Positions 45,768-55,831 of a stretch of DNA of 64,000 bases are shown in pieces. The notes under the pieces are model-generated. The model saw only the letters and a list, made by a program, of their open reading frames with translations, ran no database searches and had not been told where the DNA came from. The stretch's first letter is position 1; every line of letters starts with the position of its first letter. Origin of the DNA: Pedobacter sp. BAL39 (GTDB lineage Bacteria; Bacteroidota; Bacteroidia; Sphingobacteriales; Sphingobacteriaceae); NCBI RefSeq assembly GCF_000170795.1, contig NZ_ABCM01000010.1, positions 147,748 to 211,747 on the forward strand, read 5' to 3'. The translations under genes and the position numbers were made by a program.

Positions 45768-47660
45768 TTAAGATTTTGACTTGTCAATGATTTCCTCAAC
45801 CACTCCCGGGTCCAATAAAGTAGAGATGTCACCAAGGTTGGAGGTGTCCCCTTCTGCGATCTTCCTCAGGATCCTGCGCATAATTTTGCCGGACCTGGTT
45901 TTCGGCAATCCGGTTACAAAAAGGATTTTATCCGGTTTAGCGATGGCACCAATCACCCGTGTAACTGTCTGCAGAATGTCTTTCTTGGTCAGGTCTGCTT
46001 CATTGTGCAGGTTAGGGAAGATCACAAAAGCATAAATGCCCTGACCTTTCACCTCATGCGGATAACCAACGACAGCACTTTCTACCACACCAGCGTGCAT
46101 GTTGATGGCATTTTCAACCTCAGCAGTACCGATGCGGTGCCCGGAGACATTGATCACATCATCCACCCTTCCCGTGATTTTGTAATACCCATCTTCATCC
46201 CTCATACAACCATCACCAGTGAAATAAAGATTCGGATAGGTAGAGAAGTACGTTTGTTTACAGCGTTCATGATCACCATAGGTAGTACGGAGCATCCCTG
46301 GCCATGGGAATTTGATGCAAAGGTTTCCATTGACACCGTTACCTTCAATCTCGTTGCCCTGCTCATCGACGAGGATAGGCTGCACCCCCGGCAATGGAAG
46401 GGTTGCACAGGCTGGTTTTAAAGGAATAACAAAAGCAATTGGAGAGATCATCAATCCTCCGGTTTCTGTTTGCCACCAGGTATCTACAATAGGACAATTG
46501 CTGTTGCCCACATGTTCATCAAACCAATGCCATGCTTCCTCATTGATGGGTTCACCAACGGAGCCCAGAACCCTCAGGGAGCTCAGGTTTGACCCCTTCA
46601 AAGGATCCAGTCCGAAACTCATCAGCGAGCGGATTGCTGTTGGGGCAGTATATAAAATGTTCACTTTATGTTTTTCGACAATCTGCCACATGCGTGACGC
46701 ATCAGGGTAAGTAGGCACCCCTTCAAACATCAGCGTAGTTGCCCCCTGGGAAAGCGGCCCATAAACGATGTAGGAGTGTCCGGTGATCCATCCGATATCT
46801 GCCGTGCAGAAGAACACCTCATCCGGCTGATAGTTAAACGCATTGAGGAAGGTATATCCCGCATAAACCATGTAACCTCCGACAGTGTGTACCACTCCTT
46901 TAGGTTTACCTGTAGAACCGGAGGTGTACAGAATGAAGAGCATATCTTCAGCATCCATTTCTTCCGCCGGGCAATCGGTATCTACGAGTTTGATTTCATC
47001 TTCAAACCACAAGTCGCGGCCTTTCAGCATGGATACAGGAGTACGTGTATGGGTCAGTACAATTACCTTTTCCACCGTAGGGCAACCGATGAGTGCATCA
47101 TCAATCACTTCCTTCAGCTGGATCTGTTTGTTACCACGGAAAGAGCCGTCGGCAGTAAGCACCAGCTTACAGGCAGAGTCATTGATCCTGTCGGCAATAG
47201 ATTTGGCAGAAAAACCACCAAAGATCACCGAGTGTACTGCACCGATGCGTGCGCAGGCAAGCACAGCAACAGCAAGTTCAGGCACCATTGGCATATAAAT
47301 ACAAATACGGTCGCCTTTGACCACACCGTTCTTTTTAAGAACGTTGGCAAAGCGGCATACCTGCTCATGAAGAATCTTATAAGTAAGGGTAACACTAGGT
47401 TTTTCAGGATCGTTGGATTCCCAGATGATGGCAGGTTTATCGCCATTTTTCTCGAGGTGACGGTCAAGGCAGTTTTCAGTGATGTTGAGCTTCCCGCCTT
47501 CAAACCATTTGATGTTGGGTTCAGAGAAGTTCCAGGAAAGGACATTGTCCCATTTCTTTCTCCAGTAGAACTTGTCCGCTATATTGGCCCAGAATTGTTC
47601 AGGCTGGTCCACGCTCATTTTATAAGCTTCCTGATACGCTTCAAATGAATTTATCTGCAT
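45768..47660 (-). CDS. acs: Acetyl-coenzyme A synthetase
   Basis: A 630-aa AMP-forming ligase that makes acetyl-CoA from acetate, ATP and CoA. The adenylate-binding loop is LYTSGSTGKPKGVVHT. DTWWQTETGG, YFTGDGCMRDEDGYYKITGR and the C-terminal PKTRSGKIMRRILRK are present, the last carrying the lysine known to be regulated by acetylation. Length is close to the family norm of about 650. Two palindromes in the upstream 130 bp are candidate operators. Confidence 0.97.
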   Translation of the reverse strand: MQINSFEAYQEAYKMSVDQPEQFWANIADKFYWRKKWDNVLSWNFSEPNIKWFEGGKLNITENCLDRHLEKNGDKPAIIWESNDPEKPSVTLTYKILHEQVCRFANVLKKNGVVKGDRICIYMPMVPELAVAVLACARIGAVHSVIFGGFSAKSIADRINDSACKLVLTADGSFRGNKQIQLKEVIDDALIGCPTVEKVIVLTHTRTPVSMLKGRDLWFEDEIKLVDTDCPAEEMDAEDMLFILYTSGSTGKPKGVVHTVGGYMVYAGYTFLNAFNYQPDEVFFCTADIGWITGHSYIVYGPLSQGATTLMFEGVPTYPDASRMWQIVEKHKVNILYTAPTAIRSLMSFGLDPLKGSNLSSLRVLGSVGEPINEEAWHWFDEHVGNSNCPIVDTWWQTETGGLMISPIAFVIPLKPACATLPLPGVQPILVDEQGNEIEGNGVNGNLCIKFPWPGMLRTTYGDHERCKQTYFSTYPNLYFTGDGCMRDEDGYYKITGRVDDVINVSGHRIGTAEVENAINMHAGVVESAVVGYPHEVKGQGIYAFVIFPNLHNEADLTKKDILQTVTRVIGAIAKPDKILFVTGLPKTRSGKIMRRILRKIAEGDTSNLGDISTLLDPGVVEEIIDKSKS

Positions 47661-47713
47661 AATTTAAATTTGGTTAGGAGTGTAAGCGTAAACATACATA
47701 TTAATTTATAAAA

Positions 47714-47790
47714 TTTAAACCGGTTTAAAGGTCTAAACAAGCGTTTTCGGCCTCAGGTTTTCATCGCTGCGACAATTGTACGATCGTACA
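47714..47790 (-). promoter_or_regulatory. Two palindromes upstream of acs
   Basis: TTTAAACCGGTTTAAA (47714-47729) is a perfect 16-bp palindrome, 54 bp upstream of the acs start. TGTACGATCGTACA (47777-47790) is a perfect 14-bp palindrome further up. A weak -7-like TATGTTTA on the minus strand lies between the first palindrome and the gene. They may be operators for acetate or carbon control. Confidence 0.45.
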
Positions 47791-47831
47791 GCTAAAAATG
47801 AGACAAAACTGCTGTCGGGAGTTTTTTGCAT

Positions 47832-47868
47832 AAAAAAAGGCCGTACCACCGGATGGCGATACGACCTT
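47832..47868 (-). terminator. Rho-independent terminator
   Basis: AAGGTCGTA and TACGGCCTT pair with one wobble on the minus strand, followed by a run of seven T. It ends the Sus-type operon just after the stop at 47887. Confidence 0.88.
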
Positions 47869-47886
47869 GGGGAGAGGTAATTTGCT

Positions 47887-48987
47887 TTATTTTACATAGA
47901 CGGTCACCTCACCAAGCACAATATAGCTTTCGGGTCCTGAGAGTCCCACTACTCTAAAGTACTTCGCTTCTGTGAGCGTCTGCAGGTTAAAAATCTGTTC
48001 GTCATTGATCTGCCGGTTAAAGGCGAAGGTACCCTGATCAGTAAAGGTGACGTTGTCCATACTGGTTAATATCTGAATCCGGTCCGGTGCCCGCACATCA
48101 TCTCTCATCCGCCAGAGGCCAAGCTGATTGATGATCCGCGTTGCCCCCATGTTGACAGTGAAATAATGCGGATAGCCGCCACCACCTACGAGACCATGCC
48201 AGCGCGTGCCGGGATCGCCGTCGATAATGTTCACGACCTTATTTTCATCGCCACCATGCTGGTTATCAAAACCTGCAATAGCCCACTCCGATTTATCGAG
48301 CACGAATTTTTCATTCACCAGGTATTCAGTATAAAAGGTGTCGATGGCCAGTGAATCAGGAAGGTACATGGTACGATACTTAAAACTGGTAGAAGGTTTG
48401 TAATCGAGTATCTCTGATGACAACTCCCTTGCCCTGAACCGCTTGACCTTACTTTCTCCTGCGAGATTAGTATACTCGACTTCAGTAGCGAATGCCCCCA
48501 ATAAGGTATCGGCATTTGTCCACTGAATGGACAGTTCATTAGAATTGTTCAATGCCGCCAGGGATACCGGTCTGGAAAGAATCCTGTTCTGGTAGCGATC
48601 ACCGTAGACATTTCCCGATACTTCCACCGGCACGGAGGTATTTCCCTTTGCATCATAAGTAATGATGGTGAAGGAGTAGAAATCTTCTTCAAGGTCAGTA
48701 AAAGTATAACTCAGTTGATCCTGATTTGCCGGGATATCAACCTCTACAGAGTCCGTAAAGTTATTCCAGAAAATACGTGCTTTCACCACAAGTGGATCCG
48801 TTCCCCTCAACCAGGTTAATGTTGCGCGGTTATTCCCGGAGCGTACCACTGCTGATTTTGCCTTGCCAGGATAAGTGATGCCACCCGCAACCACATACTG
48901 ATCATAGGTGCTGTCCATCTTCTTACATGATAGGGCAAAGCCGCATATGGTGATGATGATCCATAAAAAATATAATCTTGTTTTCAT
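47887..48987 (-). CDS. DUF4998 lipoprotein with C-terminal discoidin-like domain
   Basis: A 366-aa surface lipoprotein (signal ending GFALSC, lipid Cys about residue 21). The N-terminal part (YVVAGGITYPGKAKSAVVRS onward) matches DUF4998, with fibronectin-like strands. The C-terminal 150 residues resemble an F5/8 type C (discoidin) sugar-binding domain, with DGDPGTRWHGLVGGG and INQLGLWRM. It is last in the SusC-SusD operon and probably binds glycan at the cell surface. Confidence 0.8.
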   Translation of the reverse strand: MKTRLYFLWIIITICGFALSCKKMDSTYDQYVVAGGITYPGKAKSAVVRSGNNRATLTWLRGTDPLVVKARIFWNNFTDSVEVDIPANQDQLSYTFTDLEEDFYSFTIITYDAKGNTSVPVEVSGNVYGDRYQNRILSRPVSLAALNNSNELSIQWTNADTLLGAFATEVEYTNLAGESKVKRFRARELSSEILDYKPSTSFKYRTMYLPDSLAIDTFYTEYLVNEKFVLDKSEWAIAGFDNQHGGDENKVVNIIDGDPGTRWHGLVGGGGYPHYFTVNMGATRIINQLGLWRMRDDVRAPDRIQILTSMDNVTFTDQGTFAFNRQINDEQIFNLQTLTEAKYFRVVGLSGPESYIVLGEVTVYVK

Positions 48988-49013
48988 TTGATTCGCTTTA
49001 TAATGTTGATCAA

Positions 49014-50192
49014 TTAAAATTTACCCCAGAAACTAAGCTCGGCGATGGTAATTTGCGGACCACCACCGTAGGTCGCCAACGTTTTAAAGCGGTAATAGCG
49101 GTAGGCTGCTGGTGTTTCTTCCAGCTCAAAATCTTCACCCAGTGTATGTCCATAGTTGTAATCTTCGCTACTTACCTGCCCTAAAGGCAATCCTGAAGGT
49201 TTATAAGATTCGAATTTGCTCAACAACGTCCAGTTGTCCCAGCTTCCGTCGGCAGATGGGTTATTTGATCCATACAACTCGAAAGTTTTCACGTTACCAC
49301 CGCCATAGGTATAGTTTGGTGTACGCTGGTGCATCTTCATTCTGGACACAACCACACTCCTGTTGAGGTCTATCGTAAACCACTGGGGGAGTACCGAACT
49401 GTGTCTGGAGGCAAAGATTCCTCCATCTATCACACCATCCCACATTTTCTCCAATGGATATTGAGGCTCGACAGGAATTTGCTCATCATTTGGCAACCTT
49501 AAGGCAGTAAAAGGCTTCGGTACCTGCTGTTCAAATAAAGGTGTCAGTGTTTTTTCAAGTTCATCGGACTTATTGTTCCAGCGGTCCCTCAGATAGACAC
49601 TGAAGTTTTTCTCTGTTGGCGAGAGCCCCCTTACGGAGAAAGATCCCGAGCGTGCTTTGGTATAGAAGGTCTGTACGGGAAGCATCACTCCATTTCCTAC
49701 CGTGTCTGCCCGTAAAACGATGGCCAGGTTGGCCTGGTATTCATTTTGGAATTTAATTTTTACCCCGCCAAAACCTGCTTCCAGTGTCAGATCTTTAAAA
49801 GAAACATAAACCGGCGGCGTCAGGGGCGTCACCTTTACATCGACCGGAGCGGATGCTTTTTCGTTTTTACCTACACTGAACAATTGTACATTATACTCCC
49901 TCGTATCGCCAAATCCTTCCAGGCGAATGGTATCCGTATAATAAGAGGCCTTGCCTTCCTTAAAAACCCCGGGTTGGATTTCGTACACCGCTTTTACGTA
50001 AGACAGGTTTTCATCCGCAGGAATCCTGTAGGTGACAATCGCCCCACCCGGTGTACTTTCGGTTTTTACATTGCTCACCTGTCCGGGTGCAGGCGCATTT
50101 TCATCGATATGATCTATTCTTGGCTCTTCTTTGCAACCCAGCCATACTAGGGCCAGCAGCAATACCATGATGATCTGTTGTAATCTTTTCAT
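49014..50192 (-). CDS. DUF4959/DUF5126/DUF5000 surface lipoprotein
   Basis: A 392-aa lipoprotein (signal MKRLQQIIMVLLLALVWLGC). The N terminus with PGQVSNVKTESTPGGAIVTY matches DUF4959, a middle immunoglobulin-like part fits DUF5126, and the C-terminal discoidin-like part fits DUF5000. This domain order is common next to SusD in Bacteroidota polysaccharide loci. It starts 17 nt after the SusD stop and likely helps hold substrate at the outer surface. Confidence 0.82.
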   Translation of the reverse strand: MKRLQQIIMVLLLALVWLGCKEEPRIDHIDENAPAPGQVSNVKTESTPGGAIVTYRIPADENLSYVKAVYEIQPGVFKEGKASYYTDTIRLEGFGDTREYNVQLFSVGKNEKASAPVDVKVTPLTPPVYVSFKDLTLEAGFGGVKIKFQNEYQANLAIVLRADTVGNGVMLPVQTFYTKARSGSFSVRGLSPTEKNFSVYLRDRWNNKSDELEKTLTPLFEQQVPKPFTALRLPNDEQIPVEPQYPLEKMWDGVIDGGIFASRHSSVLPQWFTIDLNRSVVVSRMKMHQRTPNYTYGGGNVKTFELYGSNNPSADGSWDNWTLLSKFESYKPSGLPLGQVSSEDYNYGHTLGEDFELEETPAAYRYYRFKTLATYGGGPQITIAELSFWGKF

Positions 50193-50209
50193 AATGTCTA
50201 TTTTTTAGT

Positions 50210-52141
50210 TTACCAGCCAATATTTTGTTTAAGCTTTTTGTTGACCAGGATGTTGCCATCTCTGATGGGCCAGAAATAATCTTTAAGGCCAAATTTCTGC
50301 TCAAAAAGGACTTTCCGGCGGTAGTAAAATGCAGGATCACTTTGTTGCAGGTCCCATCCTTCTATTGGCTTGCGGTTGTATTCCTGGATGGCTGTTTTCC
50401 AACGGCGCAGGTCCCAGAAGCGCTGTCCCTCAAAAGCCAGCTCAATAAGTTCCTCTTGACGGATGATCTCTCTCATGCCATCCTTGGTCGTGTATTTCGT
50501 CGGGCTGCTGGAATAGGTATCCCATGAAAACTTAACTGTTCTTAAACCTGCACGTTCCCTAACAAGGTCAATATATTCGTGTACCTCAGCCGAGGGTCCT
50601 GAAACCTCATTCTGTGCCTCTGCATAGAGCAGGTACAATTGGGCCAGGCGCATCACAGGCCATGGATAATTGGTAATGGTATAGTCATTTACCGCGCTCC
50701 CCTGAGTATTCTGGAAGTGAGGATATTTTTTGATGTAATAGCCGGTCACGGAATTTCCGTCGCTGCTGTTACTCGCATTGGGCTGTCCTTTTCTTCCGGA
50801 AACGAAGTAAAGGCTCAGTGGTTTTGCATCGTCGTAGGCCCCCTGTCCATACCAGATCCCTCCATCAAAACCCAGGTTGGCGTAGAATCGCGGCTCACGG
50901 TCGAAGTTGGCCGCTGCCGTCACATAATCCTTTCTGATGTACAGCTGATCTTCAGTTGTGCTGGTACGCAAAGTAGGATTTCCCGGATTCCAGGTGCGGT
51001 CTTCATTGGTAGGGACCCCTTTATCAGAGTAGAACATCTCCGTAATCTTCAAGGTTGGAGAAAGCTCCCCGATGACCCTTGGATTGTCCAGGTAGCGGTG
51101 GTCAACCTTAGCAGCAGATAAACGTTGGATCAGCCCTGTGGTGCTCTGTGTGTTGGCCCAGATGATTTCACTGTTCCACCGCTCCGTAAAGACATTCCTG
51201 ATGCCGAGTTGGGTTTTAGTGGTATCGCTCAGATCAAACAGGGAAACTGCAGGACTGTAGGTATACAACTTATTTCCCGCCTGATGGCAGACCTCGATGG
51301 CCACCTTACATGCAGCAGCAGCGGCATCCCATTTGGCGGCAGAAAATGTAGGGTTAAACAAAGAAGTGCCGTCATCATTTTTCAACGATGCCATATCCGC
51401 GTTTCCATTAAAAAGCGGGCTTGCTGCGGTAACCAGCACCTTGGCTTTGAAAGCATAAACGATAGGTTTTGTAATTCTGCCAAGCATCCTTGCGGGGTTC
51501 CCTATTGCCAGTGGAAGTTCATCCTTGGCCTCATCCAGCAGCTGCACAATGTATTCAAAGCAGGCATCAGCAGGATCCCTGGAAACCCTTACCGTATTGA
51601 TGTCGGCATCTATCGGGAGGTTCTCTTTGATCAAAGGAACCGGGCCGTACATCCGCACCAGGTAAAAATGGTAATAAGCTTTAAGAAACTTCACTTCAGC
51701 GATCCATTCTTTACGTTCCTGTTCCGTAAGGTCAGGGACCCTGGTCACGTTTTCAAGAAAGATGTTGCAATCGCGCAGTCCGCGGTACAGATTGTCCCAG
51801 TGGAAATCCCCGATTGGCTGGTTTGCCGCCTGAAATCCCCTGGCGATATTAAACATGCGGTGGTCAAACTCCGGAAATACAGAATTCTGGAAGGCCCACA
51901 TTTCATCGCCACTCAGGATGGATGGATCAGAAGACACATCACCATCACGTGGCATATAAGAATAGCAGGTATAGAGGTATTTTTCTGCTTCCGTACGCAT
52001 GGCAAATGCATTGTCAATGGTAGGAATGTTATCAGGAACTACATCCAGATAGTTCTTGCAGGAAAAGGTTATAGCTATAAAAATAAGGCAGCATGTCTTT
52101 AACATCCACTTTCCCTTTTTAATATTTTGTATACTCATCAT
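50210..52141 (-). CDS. SusD/RagB-family outer-membrane glycan-binding lipoprotein
   Basis: A 643-aa SusD homologue with lipoprotein signal (LKTCCLIFIAITFSC, lipid Cys about residue 28). TPR-type helices are seen in the N-terminal half (WDNLYRGLRDCNIFLENVTR, EVKFLKAYYHFYLVRMYGPV). The C-terminal SusD/RagB region has PVMRLAQLYLLYAEAQNEVS and LIELAFEGQRFWDLRRWKTA. It follows SusC by 8 nt; the two form a pedal-bin importer. An alternative ATG 12 codons down would give the same mature protein. Confidence 0.95.
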   Translation of the reverse strand: MMSIQNIKKGKWMLKTCCLIFIAITFSCKNYLDVVPDNIPTIDNAFAMRTEAEKYLYTCYSYMPRDGDVSSDPSILSGDEMWAFQNSVFPEFDHRMFNIARGFQAANQPIGDFHWDNLYRGLRDCNIFLENVTRVPDLTEQERKEWIAEVKFLKAYYHFYLVRMYGPVPLIKENLPIDADINTVRVSRDPADACFEYIVQLLDEAKDELPLAIGNPARMLGRITKPIVYAFKAKVLVTAASPLFNGNADMASLKNDDGTSLFNPTFSAAKWDAAAAACKVAIEVCHQAGNKLYTYSPAVSLFDLSDTTKTQLGIRNVFTERWNSEIIWANTQSTTGLIQRLSAAKVDHRYLDNPRVIGELSPTLKITEMFYSDKGVPTNEDRTWNPGNPTLRTSTTEDQLYIRKDYVTAAANFDREPRFYANLGFDGGIWYGQGAYDDAKPLSLYFVSGRKGQPNASNSSDGNSVTGYYIKKYPHFQNTQGSAVNDYTITNYPWPVMRLAQLYLLYAEAQNEVSGPSAEVHEYIDLVRERAGLRTVKFSWDTYSSSPTKYTTKDGMREIIRQEELIELAFEGQRFWDLRRWKTAIQEYNRKPIEGWDLQQSDPAFYYRRKVLFEQKFGLKDYFWPIRDGNILVNKKLKQNIGW

Positions 52142-52149
52142 ATCAATGG

Positions 52150-55100
52150 TTAATTAAAACTGAGGTTAAGACCAACGTTAAATACTCTCTGCACAGGATA
52201 CCCCAGACCATTACCGGCCATTTCAGCATCCCACATTTTGAATTTACTGAACATCAACAAGTTGCTGCCGCTAACGTACACACGCAGGTTGGAGGCACGG
52301 ATACGTTCGAGGAATTTCTTATTGAAGGTATAGCCAAACTCGACCTGTTTGAGACGGAGGAAAGAAGCGTTGCGCATGAACCAGGTGCTGGTCTGGTAGT
52401 TGTTTGTATTTGGTGTTGCACTCAGTCGTGGCAGGGTGGCATAAACATTTCTGTTTTCTTCGGACCAGTAGCTATCCGCATAAGCTTTGATCAGCTGATT
52501 GGTATAAGTTCTGCCATTTGCATTCTCTCCCGGATAGAGATAAGATACAAAGGGAGAGGTGGCTGCCGGATCTATCCAGAAAGACTGGTTGCCAGATCCC
52601 TGGAAGAATGCGGAGAAATCAAACTTCTTGAAGCTCATAGAGAACCCGAATCCGTACACCACTTCAGGAACGGTAGGATTTCCTATAGGCACCATATCGG
52701 CCTCTGAGATTCTGCCATCTCTGTTGACATCCGTATATTTGATGTCACCGCCCCCGTATTCGCTGCCAAAACTCTGTACCGGTGAGTTTGCAGCTTCTTC
52801 ATCATCAATAAAGAGACGTTCCGCGATATAACCATATACTTGTTGCAGGCCGCTGCCTACACGGTAACGCCATGGCTCATCATACTCAGGTTCCTCAAAT
52901 ACACGGTATTTACTTTTCGCATAACTCAGGTTTCCCCGGATGGAAAGCCACAGGTCTTTAGACCAGGCCTGCTGATAGTCCACAGACAGGTCAATCCCGT
53001 TTCCGCTGGCTTCACCAAGATTGGCTTTTGTACCCGCAGAAAGGCCCATTGTGGTAGGTACTGAAGCCCTGTCCATCAGGATGTTTTTTCTTCTTTCCGT
53101 AAAGTACTCTGCGATGATGTTGGCTTTACCGAACAGGCTCAGCTCCATGGCCACATTTTGTTTGGTAGCAGTTTCCCAGCTGATGTAAGGATTGGCATAC
53201 CTGCTGATGCTGATTCCGCTGAGTGAATGATTGAGGTCCCTTCCGAACAAAGCCGAGCGGTTGGGGTCATCCATGTTCACATTGGAAAGATAGAAAAAGC
53301 GGTCTGCGGCGCTGCCGATCTGGTCATTTCCTACCAGCCCATAGGTATACCTCAGCCTCAGATTGGAGACTATATTTTTTAGAGGTTCAAAGAACTTTTC
53401 ATTGGACACACTCCATGCGACCCCTGCAGAAGGGAAAAATCCGAATCTATTGGATTTGGCAAAACGCTCTGTTCCATTGTATCCGAAGTTGAATTCCGCA
53501 AAATACCGCCTGTCATACGCATAGGTAGCGCGGCCGGAAAGGCCGACGTTCCGCGAAGGCAGCGACTGCTGCAGATCTCCTGCATTTGCATTTAAACTCT
53601 GTCTGTTGATGAATACCAGCAAGCCACCAACATCGTGTTTCGAAGCGAAAGTCCGTGTGTAGTTGAGCGTGGTTTGCATGTAAAATGTTGAGTTCAGGTT
53701 TTTAGCCCCTTCCTGAAAGCCAAGATATTCCGTTCCGTCTTCATTGATCTTGGAGATCTGGTACTGATCAGCGAGCGGATCATATCCTGCAAGCTGGTAG
53801 TAAAATGGGTTGTAAGACCTGTTAAAACTAAAGTTCGACGTACGTGTAAGGTTGAGCAGGGAGGCGATAGAAAGACCTTCAGTGAGTCCCTTTAAATTTT
53901 GCTTCGCCTCGAATTGTGCGAGCATCTGTGACCGTGATTCGTCCCTGTATCCCTTAACCATATCAGCATAAGGATTCAGATAGGAACTGTTGATTCCGGA
54001 ATTGCCGAACATGATGTGTTTCACAAACTGGTGACGCTCGTCAATTGGATAATAAGCAGGGAACAACACCGGATTGGCGCGCATCACTTTCCTGTACATG
54101 TCCGTACCACCATCAAGTGGACCGGAATAATCATCGAAGTTCCCACTCAATCTGACGATAAGCTCGGTGGTTTTGGTCAGATCGATGTTCACGTTTGCAC
54201 GCAGGGATGAGCTCTGCAGGTTGATGTTGCTATTGAAATTATTGCGTTCATCCACATTCAGAATACCATTATCCTTGTTGTAAGAACCCGCCACATAATA
54301 GCGTGCTACCGGACCACCACCACTCACATTCAGGTTATAGCGTTGGTTCAGTGCGTAGTCTTTAAAGAGCATTTTGCGCCAGTCGTTAGCAGGATAAACA
54401 AGAGGGTTCAATCCCGCTTCTGTGCCGGCAATTTTATCTTCCAGATAAGGCTGCGGATTGAGTGGATTGCGGGTAGCCACCGCTTCATTGGCGAGCTTCA
54501 TATAGGTAACCGGATCAGCAAGTTCTACATTGTCGGTAGGCGCCGAAGCTGAGTTTTCTACCCTTAATGATATTTTCGCAGCACCGGCAACCCCTTGTTT
54601 GGTGGTCACCAGGATCACCCCATTTGCACCACGGGCACCATATAGTGCCGTTGCCGTAGCATCCTTCATGATGGAGAACGTAGCAATGTCGTCGGGCTGC
54701 AAACGCGCCAGGTCAGTGGTAGTCAGCTCAATATTGTCAATCAGGATCAATGGTCGTGTATTGTTGCCAAAGGTCGTGATCCCACGAACGAAGAAATCGG
54801 CATTATCGGCGCCTGGCTCCCCGCTCCTTTGATAAGCGATCATCCCCGCAACACGCCCGGCAAGTGAAGCGGTGAGGTTGCTTGAAGGGATTTTCAGGTC
54901 ACCTGGTTTTACCGTTGTAATTGACCCGATAACACTTTCCTTCTTCTGTGTTCCAAAGGCGACAATGGCGACTTCCTCAAGGCCTGTTTTCGGGTCTACC
55001 GCCATCTTGACGTCCATGGTCTTTTTATCACCCACAGTAGCTGTCTGCGTGATGTAACCGACATAGGAAAAGACCAATACCTCAGTATCTTTATTGACCT

Positions 55101-55617
55101 GGATACTGAACTTACCGTCCATGTTGGTGACGGCACCGCGCTCGGTACCCTGAACTTTTACCGTTGCCCCGGGAATAGGCCCGCCAGTTTCATCATAGAC
55201 GACACCGGTAACGATCCGTTGGAGGTACCGGAACGCCTCCTCTGGTTCGGGAACAGGCGCTTCAATGATTACGATAGATTTTTTCGCTATGGAGTAGGTA
55301 TAAGGGAGCCCTTTGAACAAGCGTTTCAGCGCTGTTTCAAGTGGCACGTCTTTTAGATCTATGGAAACTTTCACATCCGACAATTGTCTTGATTCCCAGA
55401 AAAAACGATAACCACTTTGTTGTTTAATGCGGTTAAATACCGTGGTTATGGGTATTTGTTTTTCTGAAAGTGTGATGTTCTGTGAAAATCCATTTGCAGA
55501 TACCTGCAGACATGCGATGGTTAAAATGATTATTGTCAGTTTCATCACCACGATAATTTTGCTTGTAAGAAGCCGCTTAAAGCATTTAGCTCTTACTGAT
55601 GCGTAAAATTCATACAT
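52150..55617 (-). CDS. SusC/RagA-family TonB-dependent transporter with STN domain
   Basis: A 1155-aa outer-membrane transporter. After the signal peptide (KLTIIILTIACLQVSANGFS) comes an STN signalling domain (ITTVFNRIKQQSGYRFFWES to about residue 125). A carboxypeptidase-like domain (VTGVVYDETGGPIPGATVKV) follows, then the plug (RGITTFGNNTRPLILIDNIE, GARGANGVILVTTKQG) and a 22-strand barrel ending FNVGLNLSFN. The STN domain normally contacts a FecR anti-sigma factor, and such a gene is encoded just upstream. The short N-terminal extension before the signal peptide is normal for Pedobacter-type SusC proteins. Confidence 0.95.
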   Translation of the reverse strand: MYEFYASVRAKCFKRLLTSKIIVVMKLTIIILTIACLQVSANGFSQNITLSEKQIPITTVFNRIKQQSGYRFFWESRQLSDVKVSIDLKDVPLETALKRLFKGLPYTYSIAKKSIVIIEAPVPEPEEAFRYLQRIVTGVVYDETGGPIPGATVKVQGTERGAVTNMDGKFSIQVNKDTEVLVFSYVGYITQTATVGDKKTMDVKMAVDPKTGLEEVAIVAFGTQKKESVIGSITTVKPGDLKIPSSNLTASLAGRVAGMIAYQRSGEPGADNADFFVRGITTFGNNTRPLILIDNIELTTTDLARLQPDDIATFSIMKDATATALYGARGANGVILVTTKQGVAGAAKISLRVENSASAPTDNVELADPVTYMKLANEAVATRNPLNPQPYLEDKIAGTEAGLNPLVYPANDWRKMLFKDYALNQRYNLNVSGGGPVARYYVAGSYNKDNGILNVDERNNFNSNINLQSSSLRANVNIDLTKTTELIVRLSGNFDDYSGPLDGGTDMYRKVMRANPVLFPAYYPIDERHQFVKHIMFGNSGINSSYLNPYADMVKGYRDESRSQMLAQFEAKQNLKGLTEGLSIASLLNLTRTSNFSFNRSYNPFYYQLAGYDPLADQYQISKINEDGTEYLGFQEGAKNLNSTFYMQTTLNYTRTFASKHDVGGLLVFINRQSLNANAGDLQQSLPSRNVGLSGRATYAYDRRYFAEFNFGYNGTERFAKSNRFGFFPSAGVAWSVSNEKFFEPLKNIVSNLRLRYTYGLVGNDQIGSAADRFFYLSNVNMDDPNRSALFGRDLNHSLSGISISRYANPYISWETATKQNVAMELSLFGKANIIAEYFTERRKNILMDRASVPTTMGLSAGTKANLGEASGNGIDLSVDYQQAWSKDLWLSIRGNLSYAKSKYRVFEEPEYDEPWRYRVGSGLQQVYGYIAERLFIDDEEAANSPVQSFGSEYGGGDIKYTDVNRDGRISEADMVPIGNPTVPEVVYGFGFSMSFKKFDFSAFFQGSGNQSFWIDPAATSPFVSYLYPGENANGRTYTNQLIKAYADSYWSEENRNVYATLPRLSATPNTNNYQTSTWFMRNASFLRLKQVEFGYTFNKKFLERIRASNLRVYVSGSNLLMFSKFKMWDAEMAGNGLGYPVQRVFNVGLNLSFN

Positions 55618-55831
55618 TTGTTGTTTGGGTTTGTTGATTTATAATTCTTAACAGAGGATTCAGGCTGCCCATTAAAATTCCGGAGGTGTTGGTAGCACTT
55701 CCGGTTTTTTCGTTTATGTTGCCCTTGGTAAAAGGTTATATATTTGGCAGGTTAGTTGGTTTAGTATTCTTCTTTCTATAAACTTTCTCCTTTCTGGTCT
55801 AGGTTTGGTTGATGTGGTGTGTTGATTGTAT

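Noticed and set aside
46776..47648. Long open frame on the plus strand
   Set aside because: It is antisense to acs, a clear full-length gene, and its translation resembles no family.
51125..52102. Long open frame on the plus strand
   Set aside because: It is antisense to the SusD gene, has no recognisable domain, and reflects the codon pattern of the real gene.
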